Origin: Streptomyces montanisoli
Lineage (GTDB): Bacteria; Actinomycetota; Actinomycetes; Streptomycetales; Streptomycetaceae
Reading direction: 5' to 3'
DNA: 44,724 bases
Assembly (NCBI RefSeq): GCF_017813245.1
Contig: NZ_JAGIQL010000043.1
Span: 1 to 44,724, forward strand
The notes beneath the pieces were generated by a model. That model made no database searches and had not been told where the DNA came from. It was given only the letters and a program-made list of their open reading frames with translations. A program made the position numbers and the translations under genes. Shown in pieces: positions 23,933 through 33,142 of this stretch (its first letter is position 1; each line of letters begins with the position of its first letter).

Positions 23933-26821
23933 TCAGACCATCTGGCGGCGCACCAGTTCGCTCAGCCGGCCGGCCGGGTCAGCGAGCAGCGCGGCGGGCG
24001 CCCCCTGCTCGACCACGCGGCCGGCGTCCATGACCACCACACGGTCGGCGTCGAGCACGGTGCTCAGGCGGTGCGCGATCACCAGCCGGCTCGCGTTCAG
24101 CGCCCTGGTGCTCTCCATCACGACGCGCTGGGTCTCGTTGTCGAGTGCGCTGGTCGCCTCGTCGAAGAAGAGGATGCGCGGGCGGCGCACCAGCGCCTGG
24201 GCGATCATCAGGCGCTGCCGCTGCCCGCCCGAGACGGCGCCGCCGCCCGCGATCATCGTGTGCAGCCCCATGGGCATGCTCCGGATGTCGTCCGCGAGGC
24301 CCGCCCTCTCCACCGCCTCCCAGACCTCCTCCTGGGTGTACGCCTCGGCGCCGCGCACGCAGTCGAGGATCGAGCCGGTCAGCGGCTGCGCGTTCTGCAG
24401 CACGACGCCGCACTGGCGGCGCACCGCCGCCAGGTCGAGAGCGGCGAGGTCCTGCCCGTCGTACAGAACGGAGCCGGAGGCCGGTGACTCGAAGCCGATC
24501 AGCAGCCGCAGCAGGGTGGACTTGCCGCAGCCGCTCGGCCCGACCACCGCGACGAACTCGCCCGCCGCGACCTCGACGCTCACGCCGTCGAGCACGAGCG
24601 GGCCGTCGTCGCCGTAGCGGAAGGACACGCCGCGCGCCGCGAACGAGCCGGTGAGCTCGCCGGGCGCCGTGCTGCCGCGCCGCACCTCGGGCTCGCCGCG
24701 CAGCACCGGGCGCACCTGCTCGTACAGGGGCAGCGCGGCCACGGCCGAGACCAGGGCGCCGGTGAGCTGCGTGACGGACGTCAGCAGCATCGTCACGGAC
24801 GTGTTGAACGTGAGGAACGACGCGGACGACAGGGTGCCGCGGGCGGGCCCCGCGAGGACCATGAACATCAGCAGCGTGCACAGCGGCAGGTAGATCGCGT
24901 CGACGACGGTGTTCACGTTCTTGATGTGGCCCGCGCGCTGCTGCATGGTGCGGGACCTGGCGAACTCGCGCGCCCACGCGGCGTAGGCGAAGCTCTCCGC
25001 CGCCGCGACCCGCAGCTTCGGCAGGCCGCGCAGCGTCTGGAACGCCTGGTTGTTGAGCTTGTTGGAGAGCTTGACCAGCCGCCGCTGCCAGCGCACCTGC
25101 CACAGACCGATGGCGAGGAAGACGGCGGTGACGACGGCGAGCATGCCGAGCGCGACCAGCGCGAGCGGCACGCTGTAGAACAGCAGCAGCCCGAGGTTCA
25201 TGACCCCGACGGTCGTCGACTGGAGCACCACGGGCGCGATGCCCGACAGCACCCTGCGTACCGCGCTCACACCCATGGCGGCACTGGCGAGTTCGCCGGT
25301 GGAGCGGCCGGCGAAGAAGGCGGTCGGCAGCCTGAGGAGCCTGTCCCACACGGCCGGCTGCAGGGTCGCCTCCATGCGGCCCTCGATGCGCAGCATGGTG
25401 AGGTTCTGCAGCAGGCCGAACGCCGCCGAGACGGCGCCCGCCACCATCACGGCGATGGACACCTGCACGATGAGGCTGGTGCGCGCGTGCGGTACGTACG
25501 AGCCGAGCACCCTGCCCGTGGCGATGGGCACGAGGGCGCCGAGCGCGACGGTGACGAGCCCGGCGAGCGTCAGGGCGCGCAGGTCGCCCCGCGCGCCGTG
25601 CAGCGCGAAGCGCAGCAGTCGAGGCGCGCCCAGCGGACGGTCGGGCAGCGGGCGGTAGAACATGACGCCGTGCGGTTCGAACTCGCCGGCGTTGGCCGCC
25701 GTGACGCGCGTGCGCGAGCCGCTGAGCGGGTTGGCCGCCTCGTAGCCGCCGCGCCGCCACACCAGCGCGACGGGCGCACCCGACCTGGCCCTGGCGCCGA
25801 CGAGCGGCCCGGCGTCGGTGCGCCACCACGTGCCGTCGAGCCGTACCGCGCGGGTGCGCACCCGGGCGTGCGCGGCGATCCGTTCGACCGCGCTCAGCCT
25901 GGCCGAAGCCGTCCCGTTCTCGCGCGGCGGGTCCCCGAGCGCGATGCCGCTCGCCGCGGCGACCCGGCGGCAGACGGCGAACACCGCGTCGTCGCCGCCG
26001 GCACGCTGCCGCCTGCCGTCCTCGCCGCGGCCGCCACTGCCGCTGCCGCTGCCGCTGCCACTGCCGCCGATGGACGCGACAAGCGCGCGGTCGGCGTGGG
26101 CGCGCTCGCGCTCGCCTGCCGCGATGCCGGCGGCGGTGCGGTCCTCGTGGGCCTGTTCGCGGCCGGCGATCCACCGGTCGACGGCGGCGAGCAGACGGTA
26201 CTGCTGGGCGACCATGGACTGCCACAGCGAGCCGTCGACGAGCAGGTCCCCCGCGAAGTCACGACTGTACGCGGCGCCGGGCTCGACACTGCCCGCGGGC
26301 ACGGGCATCCACAGCACGTCGTCGTCGGCCACCGCCTCGTCGTCGTACGCCTGGTCCTCGCCCGCGAGCCGGGCGCCGAGCGGTGCCTCGAAGAGCACGC
26401 CGAGCCCGCGGCCGATGCCGAGCGCGAACGCCCGCTCCAGCGGGGACGGCATGCCGGCCGCGGTGCCGTCCCACGGCTGCGCCTCATCGGCGGGGTAGGG
26501 CCTGGTCAGTTCGCGCAGCGGGATCCTGCGCAGCGCGCAGCCCTCGCCCGGCCTGCCGAGCAGGGTGTGCCGCGGCCCCTCGACGGGTCCGAGCAACAGC
26601 GCGCCGGCCTCCAGCCGGCCGAGGAAGTGCCACGGGCCGCGGCCCGCCGCGTCGACGGCGAAGAGGTCGAGCCTGCCGCCGGCCACCAGCCACAACACCT
26701 GGGGGCCCGCCAGGTCGACGGATGTTCGCCCGGTGACGTCCCCGGGCGCGCCGATGCCGTCGAACGCCGCGAGAACGGCGTCGCTCTCCGCGTGCCAGGC
26801 CTCCTGGCCGGTCGCCGTCAC
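23933..26821 (-). CDS. NHLP-type peptide exporter, second ABC permease/ATPase
   Basis: A 962-residue half-transporter matching the second ABC subunit of NHLM/NHLP bacteriocin systems (TIGR03797). The first ~430 residues are a large cytoplasmic region with a cyclic-nucleotide-binding-like N-terminus and a low-complexity GSGSGSGSGSG linker near residue 260. Then comes a six-helix type 1 exporter domain and a C-terminal ATPase with Walker A VGPSGCGKSTLL, Q-loop VVLQNAQPLTG, signature VSGGQRQRLMIAQAL, Walker B ILFFDEATSALD and switch His in VIAHRLSTV. It lacks a peptidase domain. The GTG at 26821 follows the upstream stop by 4 nt; earlier in-frame ATGs lie inside that gene. It probably pairs with the peptidase exporter to move the 68-residue peptide. 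Confidence 0.9.
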   Translation of the reverse strand: MTATGQEAWHAESDAVLAAFDGIGAPGDVTGRTSVDLAGPQVLWLVAGGRLDLFAVDAAGRGPWHFLGRLEAGALLLGPVEGPRHTLLGRPGEGCALRRIPLRELTRPYPADEAQPWDGTAAGMPSPLERAFALGIGRGLGVLFEAPLGARLAGEDQAYDDEAVADDDVLWMPVPAGSVEPGAAYSRDFAGDLLVDGSLWQSMVAQQYRLLAAVDRWIAGREQAHEDRTAAGIAAGERERAHADRALVASIGGSGSGSGSGSGGRGEDGRRQRAGGDDAVFAVCRRVAAASGIALGDPPRENGTASARLSAVERIAAHARVRTRAVRLDGTWWRTDAGPLVGARARSGAPVALVWRRGGYEAANPLSGSRTRVTAANAGEFEPHGVMFYRPLPDRPLGAPRLLRFALHGARGDLRALTLAGLVTVALGALVPIATGRVLGSYVPHARTSLIVQVSIAVMVAGAVSAAFGLLQNLTMLRIEGRMEATLQPAVWDRLLRLPTAFFAGRSTGELASAAMGVSAVRRVLSGIAPVVLQSTTVGVMNLGLLLFYSVPLALVALGMLAVVTAVFLAIGLWQVRWQRRLVKLSNKLNNQAFQTLRGLPKLRVAAAESFAYAAWAREFARSRTMQQRAGHIKNVNTVVDAIYLPLCTLLMFMVLAGPARGTLSSASFLTFNTSVTMLLTSVTQLTGALVSAVAALPLYEQVRPVLRGEPEVRRGSTAPGELTGSFAARGVSFRYGDDGPLVLDGVSVEVAAGEFVAVVGPSGCGKSTLLRLLIGFESPASGSVLYDGQDLAALDLAAVRRQCGVVLQNAQPLTGSILDCVRGAEAYTQEEVWEAVERAGLADDIRSMPMGLHTMIAGGGAVSGGQRQRLMIAQALVRRPRILFFDEATSALDNETQRVVMESTRALNASRLVIAHRLSTVLDADRVVVMDAGRVVEQGAPAALLADPAGRLSELVRRQMV

Positions 26822-26825
26822 CGTG

Positions 26826-29126
26826 TCACCGCTCCCTGACGAGGCCGGCGTAGGCCCCGGCCGCGGCGAGGAGTTCCTCGTGACGGCCGCGCTCGACGAC
26901 GGTGCCGTGGTCGAGCACGACAATCTCGTCGCTGTCGCGCACGGTGGACAGCCGGTGCGCGATCACCACGCAGGCGCAGCCGCGCCGCCGCAGGTTGTCC
27001 ATGATGACGCGCTCGGTCTCCGCGTCGAGTGCGCTGGTCACCTCGTCGAGCACGAGGACGCTGGGGCCGCGCACGAGGGCGCGCGCGATCTCCAGGCGCT
27101 GCCGCTGCCCGCCGGAGAAATTGCGGCCGTCCTGCTCGACGCGGGTGTGGATGCCGTCGGGCCGCCGGGCGATCACATCGTCGTACAGGGCGGCGTCGCG
27201 CAGCGCCGCGACGACCGCCTCGTCGGGGATGGACGGGTCCCACAGGGCGACGTTGTCCCGCACGGTTCCCTCGAAGAGGAACACGTCCTGGTCGACGAAG
27301 GAGACGGACGCCGCGAGCGCGCCGCGCGGTATGTCCTCGATGCGCCGCCCGTCGATGGAGACGGTGCCCTGCCAGGGCCGGTGGAGGCCGGAGACCAGCC
27401 GCGAGACGGTGGACTTGCCGCTTCCCGAGCCGCCGACGAGCGCGACCTGCCTGCCGGGTCCCACGGTCAGGCTGAAGCCGTCGAGCAGCGGGGCGTCGAG
27501 CGGGCTGTAGCCGAACGTGACGCCCTCCAGGGCGACATGCCCGGCCAGGCGGCGGGTGGCCGCAGGCCCGCCGGGCTCGTCCCTGGTGTAGAGGGCGTCG
27601 GCGGGGAAGCTCTCGACGTCCTTGAGGCGGGTGACGTCGGCGGCGAAGTCCTGGATGCGCCCGGCGACGCCGTTGAGGCGGGTGACGGGCGCCGTGAAGC
27701 GGGTGACGAGCGCCTGGAAGGCGACGAGCAGCCCGATGGAGATGTGCCCGTCGACGGCGCGCATGCCGCCGATCCAGAGGATGAGCGCGCTGTTGAGGGT
27801 GGCGAGGAGCGGGGCGACGACCGCGAGCGCGGCGCTCGGCACGCCGAGCCGCTGCTGCTCCTCCAGGGTGGTGGCGTGCTGCCCGGCCCAGCGCCTGAAG
27901 TAACCGTCCTCGCCGCCGGTCGCCTTCAGCGTCTCGATGAGCTGGAGCCCGGTGTACGAGGTGGTGGTCAGGCGTGCGCTGTCGGCGCGCAGCTTCTGGG
28001 TGTGGGTGGCGCGCAGCCTGATCACGACGCGCATCGCGACGACGTTCAGCAGGGCCACGAGTACGCCGATGACGGTGAGCTGGGGGTCGTACGTCCACAG
28101 CAGGAACGCGTACAGGAGGACGACGAGGCCGTCGACGCCCGCGGCGGACAGATCTCTGGCCAGGGTCTCGGCGACGGAGTCGTTGGACTGGAGGCGCTGG
28201 ACGAGGTCGGCGGGGCTGCGCTGGGCGAAGAACGTGACGGGCAGGCGCATCAGGTGGCGCATGAAGCGGGCGCTGCCGAGTGTGGAGGAGATGATGCGCC
28301 CGCGCAGCAGGTTGGCCTGTTGCAGGCCGGTCAGGACGGCGGTCAGCGCGATCATGGCGGCCATCGCGGCGAACAGCGGCCCGAGCAGCGAGGTGCGGCC
28401 GCCGACGAGGAACAGGTCGATGTACGTGCGGCTCAGCGCGGGCACGGCGGCGCCGACGGCCACGAGCAGGAGCCCGGCGAGCAGCGCGGCGAACAGGGTG
28501 CCGGCGGTGCCGCGCATCCGGGAGGGCAGGGCGCGCAGGACGCCGGGGCGGCGGCCGCCCGTCGCGAAGGCTCCGGAGCGCTCGAAGACGAGGACGACGC
28601 CGGTGAAGCTGGTGTCGAACTCCTCGGCGGGCACGAATCTGCGGCCCCTGCCGGGGTCGTTGATGTGCACGCCGCGGGTGCCGAACCTGCGGCCCGTCCC
28701 CTCGTAGACGACGTAGTGGTTGAACTCCCAGAACAGGACGGCGGGGCCCTGCACGCCGGCGAGCGCCGCGGTCTCCATCTGCATGCCCTTGGCGGTGAGC
28801 CCGTAGCCGCGTGCCGCCTTCAGCAGGTTGCTGGCGCGTGAGCCGTCCCGGGAGACGCCGCAGGCGATGCGCAGCTCTTCGAGCGGCACGTGGCGGCCGT
28901 GGTGGGCGAGGACCATGGCGAGGCAGGCGGCGCCGCACTCGACGGCCTCCATCTGCAGCACGGTGGGGGTGCGCACGGTGCGGGCCCGCCCAGCGCGCCG
29001 GGAGGCGGGCTGCTGGGCGGCGGGCTGCTGGGCGGCGCGTTTCCCGCCGGTGCCGGCGCGGTGGCGGCGGTGGACCCCGGGCGGCAGCTGCCGCTGCGGC
29101 GGTACGCCGGTGCCGGGCCCGCTCAC
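26826..29126 (-). CDS. NHLP-type exporter with C39 leader peptidase
   Basis: A 766-residue peptidase-containing ABC exporter (TIGR03796 type). After a basic leader of about 50 residues, the C39 cysteine peptidase has Gln58 and catalytic Cys64 in LQMEAVECGAACLAMVL, the active-site His in EFNHYVVYEG and the Asp in HINDPGRGRRF. This domain cuts after Gly-Gly in leader peptides. A six-helix membrane domain follows, then an ATPase with VGGSGSGKSTV, NFSGGQRQRLEIARAL, VLVLDEVTSALD and VIAHRLSTV. The GTG at 29126 overlaps the upstream stop as GTGA; the longer open frame only shadows the HlyD gene. All catalytic residues are present, so it should process the precursor at 30029. Confidence 0.94.
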   Translation of the reverse strand: MSGPGTGVPPQRQLPPGVHRRHRAGTGGKRAAQQPAAQQPASRRAGRARTVRTPTVLQMEAVECGAACLAMVLAHHGRHVPLEELRIACGVSRDGSRASNLLKAARGYGLTAKGMQMETAALAGVQGPAVLFWEFNHYVVYEGTGRRFGTRGVHINDPGRGRRFVPAEEFDTSFTGVVLVFERSGAFATGGRRPGVLRALPSRMRGTAGTLFAALLAGLLLVAVGAAVPALSRTYIDLFLVGGRTSLLGPLFAAMAAMIALTAVLTGLQQANLLRGRIISSTLGSARFMRHLMRLPVTFFAQRSPADLVQRLQSNDSVAETLARDLSAAGVDGLVVLLYAFLLWTYDPQLTVIGVLVALLNVVAMRVVIRLRATHTQKLRADSARLTTTSYTGLQLIETLKATGGEDGYFRRWAGQHATTLEEQQRLGVPSAALAVVAPLLATLNSALILWIGGMRAVDGHISIGLLVAFQALVTRFTAPVTRLNGVAGRIQDFAADVTRLKDVESFPADALYTRDEPGGPAATRRLAGHVALEGVTFGYSPLDAPLLDGFSLTVGPGRQVALVGGSGSGKSTVSRLVSGLHRPWQGTVSIDGRRIEDIPRGALAASVSFVDQDVFLFEGTVRDNVALWDPSIPDEAVVAALRDAALYDDVIARRPDGIHTRVEQDGRNFSGGQRQRLEIARALVRGPSVLVLDEVTSALDAETERVIMDNLRRRGCACVVIAHRLSTVRDSDEIVVLDHGTVVERGRHEELLAAAGAYAGLVRER

Positions 29127-29932
29127 GGCAGCAGCCATTCGGCCGGGTGCTGCCGAGCGACGCGCACGGAGCCGTCGGCGGGCGTCATCGACGTGAGCGC
29201 GAAGGGCGGCCCGGCAGGCGAGGACCAGGCGTAGCCGGACTTGGTGGAGCGCGAGGCGTCGAGCGTGACGAGGACGGCGACGGGCTGCCCGCCTCGGGTG
29301 AACCGCGCGGCGAGCTGGTCGTCGCCGAGGAAGGCGGCGATCTGGCGCCGGGTCCGCGTCGTCCTGCCGACGGCCTTGACGGTGCCACGCAGCACGCCGT
29401 AGGTCCCCTCGGGCACGGACGGCAGGGTGAGGTCGACGGGCTGGCCCGGCGCCACGGAGGCGCCGCCGGACGCGGGCACGTACAGCATGGCCATGAGGGG
29501 GTCGTGCGCGTGCGCGGTGCGCTCGACGGCGGCCACGTCGGCACCGGTCGTCACGACGGAGCCGATGGTGGCGGCGAGGGAGGTGACCCGCCCCGCGGCG
29601 AGTGCGCGGACCACGTCCGTCCCGCCGTCCGCGCGGCGGACCTTGACGAGCGGCGCGTCGGCGGCGACACGCCCGCCCTCTTTGGCGAGGACGGCGGTGA
29701 CCTGCCCGGCGACGGGGCTCTGCACCACGTAACTCCCTTGCCCGTAGGTGAGGATGCCCGGCGCGGACACGGTGGAGTCCACGTACCCGGTCGTCGCCCA
29801 CAGGGCGCCGGCGGCCATCGCGAGGAGTGTCACGGCGAGCGTGAGCAGTCCACGGGGGCGGGCGAGCCGCACGGGCAGGTCGAGTTCCTCGGGCGACTGG
29901 AGCTTGCTGAGCGCCTGCTGGCGGAATTGCAC
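29123..29932 (-). CDS. HlyD-like secretion protein of the NHLP system
   Basis: A 269-residue membrane-fusion-type protein (TIGR03794-like). A short cytoplasmic N-terminus (MQFRQQALSKLQSPEELD) precedes one membrane helix at about residues 28-50, then lipoyl/barrel-sandwich strands around GQGSYVVQSPVAGQVTAVLAKEGGRV and a C-terminal beta-barrel. It lacks the long coiled coil of Gram-negative HlyD proteins, fitting a single-membrane cell. Start at the GTG at 29932, with GAGGGA about 9 nt upstream. It follows the precursor gene after a hairpin and overlaps the peptidase exporter gene by 4 nt. Confidence 0.88.
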   Translation of the reverse strand: MQFRQQALSKLQSPEELDLPVRLARPRGLLTLAVTLLAMAAGALWATTGYVDSTVSAPGILTYGQGSYVVQSPVAGQVTAVLAKEGGRVAADAPLVKVRRADGGTDVVRALAAGRVTSLAATIGSVVTTGADVAAVERTAHAHDPLMAMLYVPASGGASVAPGQPVDLTLPSVPEGTYGVLRGTVKAVGRTTRTRRQIAAFLGDDQLAARFTRGGQPVAVLVTLDASRSTKSGYAWSSPAGPPFALTSMTPADGSVRVARQHPAEWLLP

Positions 29933-29955
29933 TGCGGTGTTCCCTCACACGGAAA

Positions 29956-29994
29956 CGTGCCCCGGTCTCCGCCGGCAGGCGGATCCGGGACACG
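29956..29994 (-). terminator. Hairpin between precursor and exporter genes
   Basis: An imperfect 17-18-bp stem from 29956 to 29994, with one mismatch and one bulge, in the 96-bp gap. Such partial terminators often make precursor mRNA exceed transporter mRNA. Confidence 0.5.
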
Positions 29995-30028
29995 CGTCAG
30001 GCATCGGCCGGTCGTTCGACCGCGGTGC

Positions 30029-30235
30029 TCAGAGGCCGCTGACGAGACCGGTGACGCCGGAGGTGTTCACCATCGGCGAGATGGTGGTGTCGACGCTGGA
30101 GAGCACGCCGCCGACGTTCACACCGCTGATGGCGCCGACGACGCCGTCGACGGCTCCGGCCACGAGACCGCCGGACACGTTGTCCAGGTCAGCGTCGGAG
30201 ATCTCCTGGGTCTGAACCTGGGGGGTGTTGTTCAT
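30029..30235 (-). CDS. Double-glycine leader peptide precursor, Cys-free and Gly/Val-rich
   Basis: A 68-residue small protein. The leader, residues 1-23, ends in EISDADLDNVSGG, a classic double-glycine site with the Leu/Val spacing that C39 peptidases read. The mature part would be 45 residues (24-68), rich in Gly, Val, Ala and Ser, with GxxxG-like spacing, net charge slightly negative and no Cys or Lys. The ATG at 30235 has AAGGGAAG about 9 nt upstream; an in-frame ATG at 30256 would overlap that site. It is the first gene before HlyD and two exporters, so it is the natural cargo. No lanthionine, radical-SAM, YcaO or other tailoring gene is near, so it may be exported unmodified. Activity as a bacteriocin is a guess from architecture. 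Confidence 0.85.
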   Translation of the reverse strand: MNNTPQVQTQEISDADLDNVSGGLVAGAVDGVVGAISGVNVGGVLSSVDTTISPMVNTSGVTGLVSGL

Positions 30236-30808
30236 GAGTGAAGCTTCCCTTCGCATGGCTCTTGTGGCACGCCCGCCACCCGCGGCTCCCGTCAGGAAGG
30301 CCTGTTCGCCGGTGACGTCGTGGCGTGCGAAGGATGTAAGCACGGACGTCTCGGGGGCAGCCACCCGCGCCGGGGCGCCCCGGTCCACATGTGGGCCGCC
30401 ACGGTGGTGTGTTGTGCACGGGCCGTCATGGACGGGGTGCGGTTCCTTCACAGCACGGTCCGAACCTCGGTCAGTCGCACGGCCGCCGGTACGGCCGGAA
30501 CCTCTCATTCCGGCCGTACCGCCCCGCCCGCGGGGCGCGCGCCCGGGGAGGCCGTGTGCAGCAGAGCGGTACGGACGATCGCATTGTGCGGGTTATCCGC
30601 AGAAGCGATTCGCACATGATTACGGCACGGTACGCGTACGGGTGATCGCCGTGCGTCGCCATCGTGGGCGAGCCCGGGGCGTCCCGCTCCGTCGCGGTGG
30701 TGGCCGCCCGGGCGCGGACACGGCGCGGGCGGAGACGTTCGGCCTCCAGCGGGTACGTATGTGATGCGGAGCCGTATGGGACGCGGACCCGGAGGAAGGA
30801 GTCTTCCC
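30236..30808. other. Long intergenic region upstream of the peptide precursor
   Basis: About 570 bp between divergent genes, with no protein-like frame. It holds a 14-bp perfect inverted repeat (30487-30521) and a lower-GC patch at about 30570-30650 that may hold promoters. A small RNA or unusual promoter control is possible. Confidence 0.5.
30487..30521. repeat. 14-bp perfect inverted repeat
   Basis: Arms 30487-30500 and 30508-30521 with a 7-nt loop. A terminator-like hairpin between two divergent genes is unexpected; it could end a small transcript or serve as a binding site. Confidence 0.7.
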
Positions 30809-31060
30809 ATGACAGTCAAGGGCGACGAGGGGCACGCGCCGCAGGGGGTCGACCCGGCGCGCCTGGAGGACCAGCAGCTGCTCAGGGAGCTGGAGACGCT
30901 GCACCGTACCCGGCACGACACGCTGCTGCACGGGTCGAAGGACGCGCTGGACACGCACAACACGCGCACGGCGGAGCTGGAGGGCGAGTACCTGCGGCGC
31001 CACCCGAAGCGCCACGTCCTGGCTGGCAGGACACGCGAGGGGGCACGGGGGCGCGCCTAG
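30809..31060 (+). CDS. DUF6158 family small protein
   Basis: An 83-residue charged helical protein. The core LEDQQLLRELETLHRTRHDTLLHGSKDALDTHNTRTAELEGEYLRRHP matches the actinobacterial DUF6158 pattern of two helices with many His, Arg and Glu. The ATG at 30809 has GGAGGAAGGAG closely upstream, a very strong site. Function unknown. It is monocistronic and convergent with gcl; no link to the peptide system is shown. Confidence 0.75.
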   Translation: MTVKGDEGHAPQGVDPARLEDQQLLRELETLHRTRHDTLLHGSKDALDTHNTRTAELEGEYLRRHPKRHVLAGRTREGARGRA

Positions 31061-31090
31061 GCCCGTGCGTGCGCGGCACGCGCGAACGGG

Positions 31091-31113
31091 GGCCCCGCCA
31101 TCCCCCCGGGGCC
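31091..31113. terminator. Terminator candidate between DUF6158 and gcl
   Basis: A 7-bp stem (31091-31097 with 31107-31113) with a second equivalent right arm at 31121-31127, between convergent stop codons. Confidence 0.45.
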
Positions 31114-31135
31114 GTCCCCCCGGGGCCTGTGCCGG

Positions 31136-32914
31136 TCAGACCAGCGGCAGGATCTCGGTGGGAGCGTGGCCCGGCTGCGTGGCCAGCTCCTCGAACTCGT
31201 TGACGGAGCCGATGTCGCTTCCGCTCATCGAGATGTTGGTGATGCGTTCGAGCACGGCCTCGACGACCACGGGCACCCGGTGCTCGGCGGCCAGCTTCTT
31301 GGCCTCCTCGAAGGCCGGCAGCAGCTGGTCGGGCTCGGTGACGCGGATGGCCTTGCATCCGAGCCCCTCGGCGACCTTGACGTGGTCCACGCCGTAGCCG
31401 CCCGTCTCCGGTGAGTTGATGTTGTCGAACTCCAGGTTGACCTGGAAGTCGATGTCGAAGGCGCGCTGGGCCTGGCGGATCAGCCCCAGGTAGGCGTTGT
31501 TGACGAGCACGTGCACGTAGGGGATGCGGTGCTGGGCGCCGACCGCGAGCTCCTCCAGCATGAACTGGAAGTCGTAGTCGCCGGAGAGCGCCACCACGCT
31601 CGCGTCAGGGTCGGCCACGGCGACGCCGAGCGCGGCGGGGATCGTCCACCCGAGTGGGCCCGCCTGGCCGCAGTTGATCCAGTGGCGCGGCCGGTACACG
31701 TGGAGCATCTGGGCGCCCGCGATCTGCGAGAGGCCGATCGTCGACACGTACCGGGTCTCGGGGCCGAACGCGCGGTTCATCTCCTCGTACACGCGCTGCG
31801 GCTTGAGCGGCACGTCGTCGAAGTGGGTGCGGCGGTGCAGCGTGGCCTTGCGCTCGCGCGAGGCGGCCACCCAGGCGCTCCTGTCGGGGAGTTCGCCCGC
31901 GGCCTTCAGCTCCTTCGCGACCTCGACGAAGAGTGCGAGCGCGGCGCCCGCGTCCGAGGCGATGCCGTAGTCGGGGGCGAAGATCCTGCCGATCTGGGTG
32001 GGCTCGATGTCCACGTGGACGAACGTCCTGCCCTCGCGGTAGACGTCGAGCTTCCCGGTGTGCCGGTTGGCCCAGCGGTTGCCGATGCCGAGCACGAAGT
32101 CGGACTCGAGGAACGTGGCGTTGCCGTAGCGGTGCGAGGTCTGCAGCCCCACCATGCCCGCGTTGAGCTCGTGGTCGTCGGCGATGGCGCCCCAGCCCAT
32201 CAGCGTCGGCACCACGGGCGTGCCCGTCAGTTCCGCGAACTCCACGAGCAGTGCGGACGCGTCGGCGCTGATGATCCCGCCGCCCGCGACGATCAGCGGC
32301 CGCTCGGAGGCGGCGAGCATCCTGACGGCCTTCTCGGCCTGCGCCCGGGTGGCGAGCGGCCGGTAGACCGGCAGCGGCTCGTACGTGTCGGGGTCGAACT
32401 CGATCTCCGTCTGCTGCACGTCGATGGGCAGGTCGATCAGGACGGGACCGGGGCGCCCCGACCGCATCAGGTGGAACGCCTGCTGGACGACGCCCGGGAC
32501 CTGTGCGGCCTCCATGACGGTCGTCGCGGCCTTGGTGACGGGCGCCGCGATCGAGGCGATGTCGACCGCCTGGAAGTCCTCCTTGTGGATCACGCCGGTG
32601 GGCGCCTGGCCGGTGATGCACAGTATCGGGATCGAGTCGCCGATCGCCGAGTAGAGCCCGGTGATCATGTCGGTGCCCGCGGGGCCCGACGTCCCGATGC
32701 AGACGCCGATGTTGCCCGGGTGGGTCCGCGTGTAGCCCTCGGCCATGTGCGAGGCGCCCTCGACATGGCGGGCGAGCGTGTGCTGGACGCCGCCGGCCGC
32801 TTTCAGGGCCGCGTAGAACGGGTTGATCGCCGCGCCCGGCACACCGAAGGCGTGGGCCACACCCTCGCGCTTCAGAATTTCAACTGCCGCGCGTGCGGCG
32901 GTCATTCGAGGCAT
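31136..32914 (-). CDS. gcl: Glyoxylate carboligase
   Basis: A 592-residue thiamine-diphosphate enzyme that joins two glyoxylates into tartronate semialdehyde with loss of CO2. Gcl-specific features are [12 protein letters not shown], then [16 protein letters not shown], where Val51 takes the place of the glutamate conserved in nearly all other ThDP enzymes. The cofactor site is [15 protein letters not shown] with [13 protein letters not shown]. The ATG at 32914 has GAGGAG upstream. It is transcribed alone from a promoter carrying the same double operator as aceB and hyi, although it lies about 8 kb from glxR. Its product goes to GlxR directly or through Hyi. Confidence 0.97.
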   Translation of the reverse strand: MPRMTAARAAVEILKREGVAHAFGVPGAAINPFYAALKAAGGVQHTLARHVEGASHMAEGYTRTHPGNIGVCIGTSGPAGTDMITGLYSAIGDSIPILCITGQAPTGVIHKEDFQAVDIASIAAPVTKAATTVMEAAQVPGVVQQAFHLMRSGRPGPVLIDLPIDVQQTEIEFDPDTYEPLPVYRPLATRAQAEKAVRMLAASERPLIVAGGGIISADASALLVEFAELTGTPVVPTLMGWGAIADDHELNAGMVGLQTSHRYGNATFLESDFVLGIGNRWANRHTGKLDVYREGRTFVHVDIEPTQIGRIFAPDYGIASDAGAALALFVEVAKELKAAGELPDRSAWVAASRERKATLHRRTHFDDVPLKPQRVYEEMNRAFGPETRYVSTIGLSQIAGAQMLHVYRPRHWINCGQAGPLGWTIPAALGVAVADPDASVVALSGDYDFQFMLEELAVGAQHRIPYVHVLVNNAYLGLIRQAQRAFDIDFQVNLEFDNINSPETGGYGVDHVKVAEGLGCKAIRVTEPDQLLPAFEEAKKLAAEHRVPVVVEAVLERITNISMSGSDIGSVNEFEELATQPGHAPTEILPLV

Positions 32915-32972
32915 GAGTGCTCCTCATTCGGCTGGCGGAGTCGGGCTCTGTCGCGCCACCTGAGAGCGCCAA

Positions 32973-33013
32973 TTCCGTAATGTGGAATTACTGTTTTGCT
33001 ATACGGAAGTCAA
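32973..33013 (-). promoter_or_regulatory. gcl promoter with tandem TTCC-N7-GGAA operator
   Basis: On the minus strand, TTGACT (33013-33008), a 17-nt spacer and TAATTC (32990-32985). One operator site fills the spacer (33008-32994; plus strand TTTTGCTATACGGAA), the other follows the -10 box (32987-32973; plus strand TTCCGTAATGTGGAA). The sites are 21 bp apart. The placement against -35 and -10 is nearly the same as at aceB. Confidence 0.65.
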
Positions 33014-33142
33014 GGTACGGGCGTCTCCATGGCCCGTCAAGGGGAGAATCCGAGGTCCCCTCCCCAACGCCTCGCTCTTGGTGGACGATGGACCACGCAA
33101 CGCGACCGGCGGCATGGACGAGAGGCATATGGGGGGCACGCG

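Noticed and set aside
29127..29993. Long N-terminal extension of the peptidase exporter
   Set aside because: It only shadows the HlyD gene; the GTG at 29126 overlaps its stop and precedes the C39 domain by a normal distance.
30029..30235. Lanthipeptide precursor
   Set aside because: The core has no Cys and no LanM, LanB/C or LanKC-type gene lies nearby.
30225..30764. Plus-strand 179-codon frame over the precursor's upstream region
   Set aside because: Starts inside the precursor gene on the other strand, Arg/Pro-rich, and spans the inverted repeat; not protein-like.
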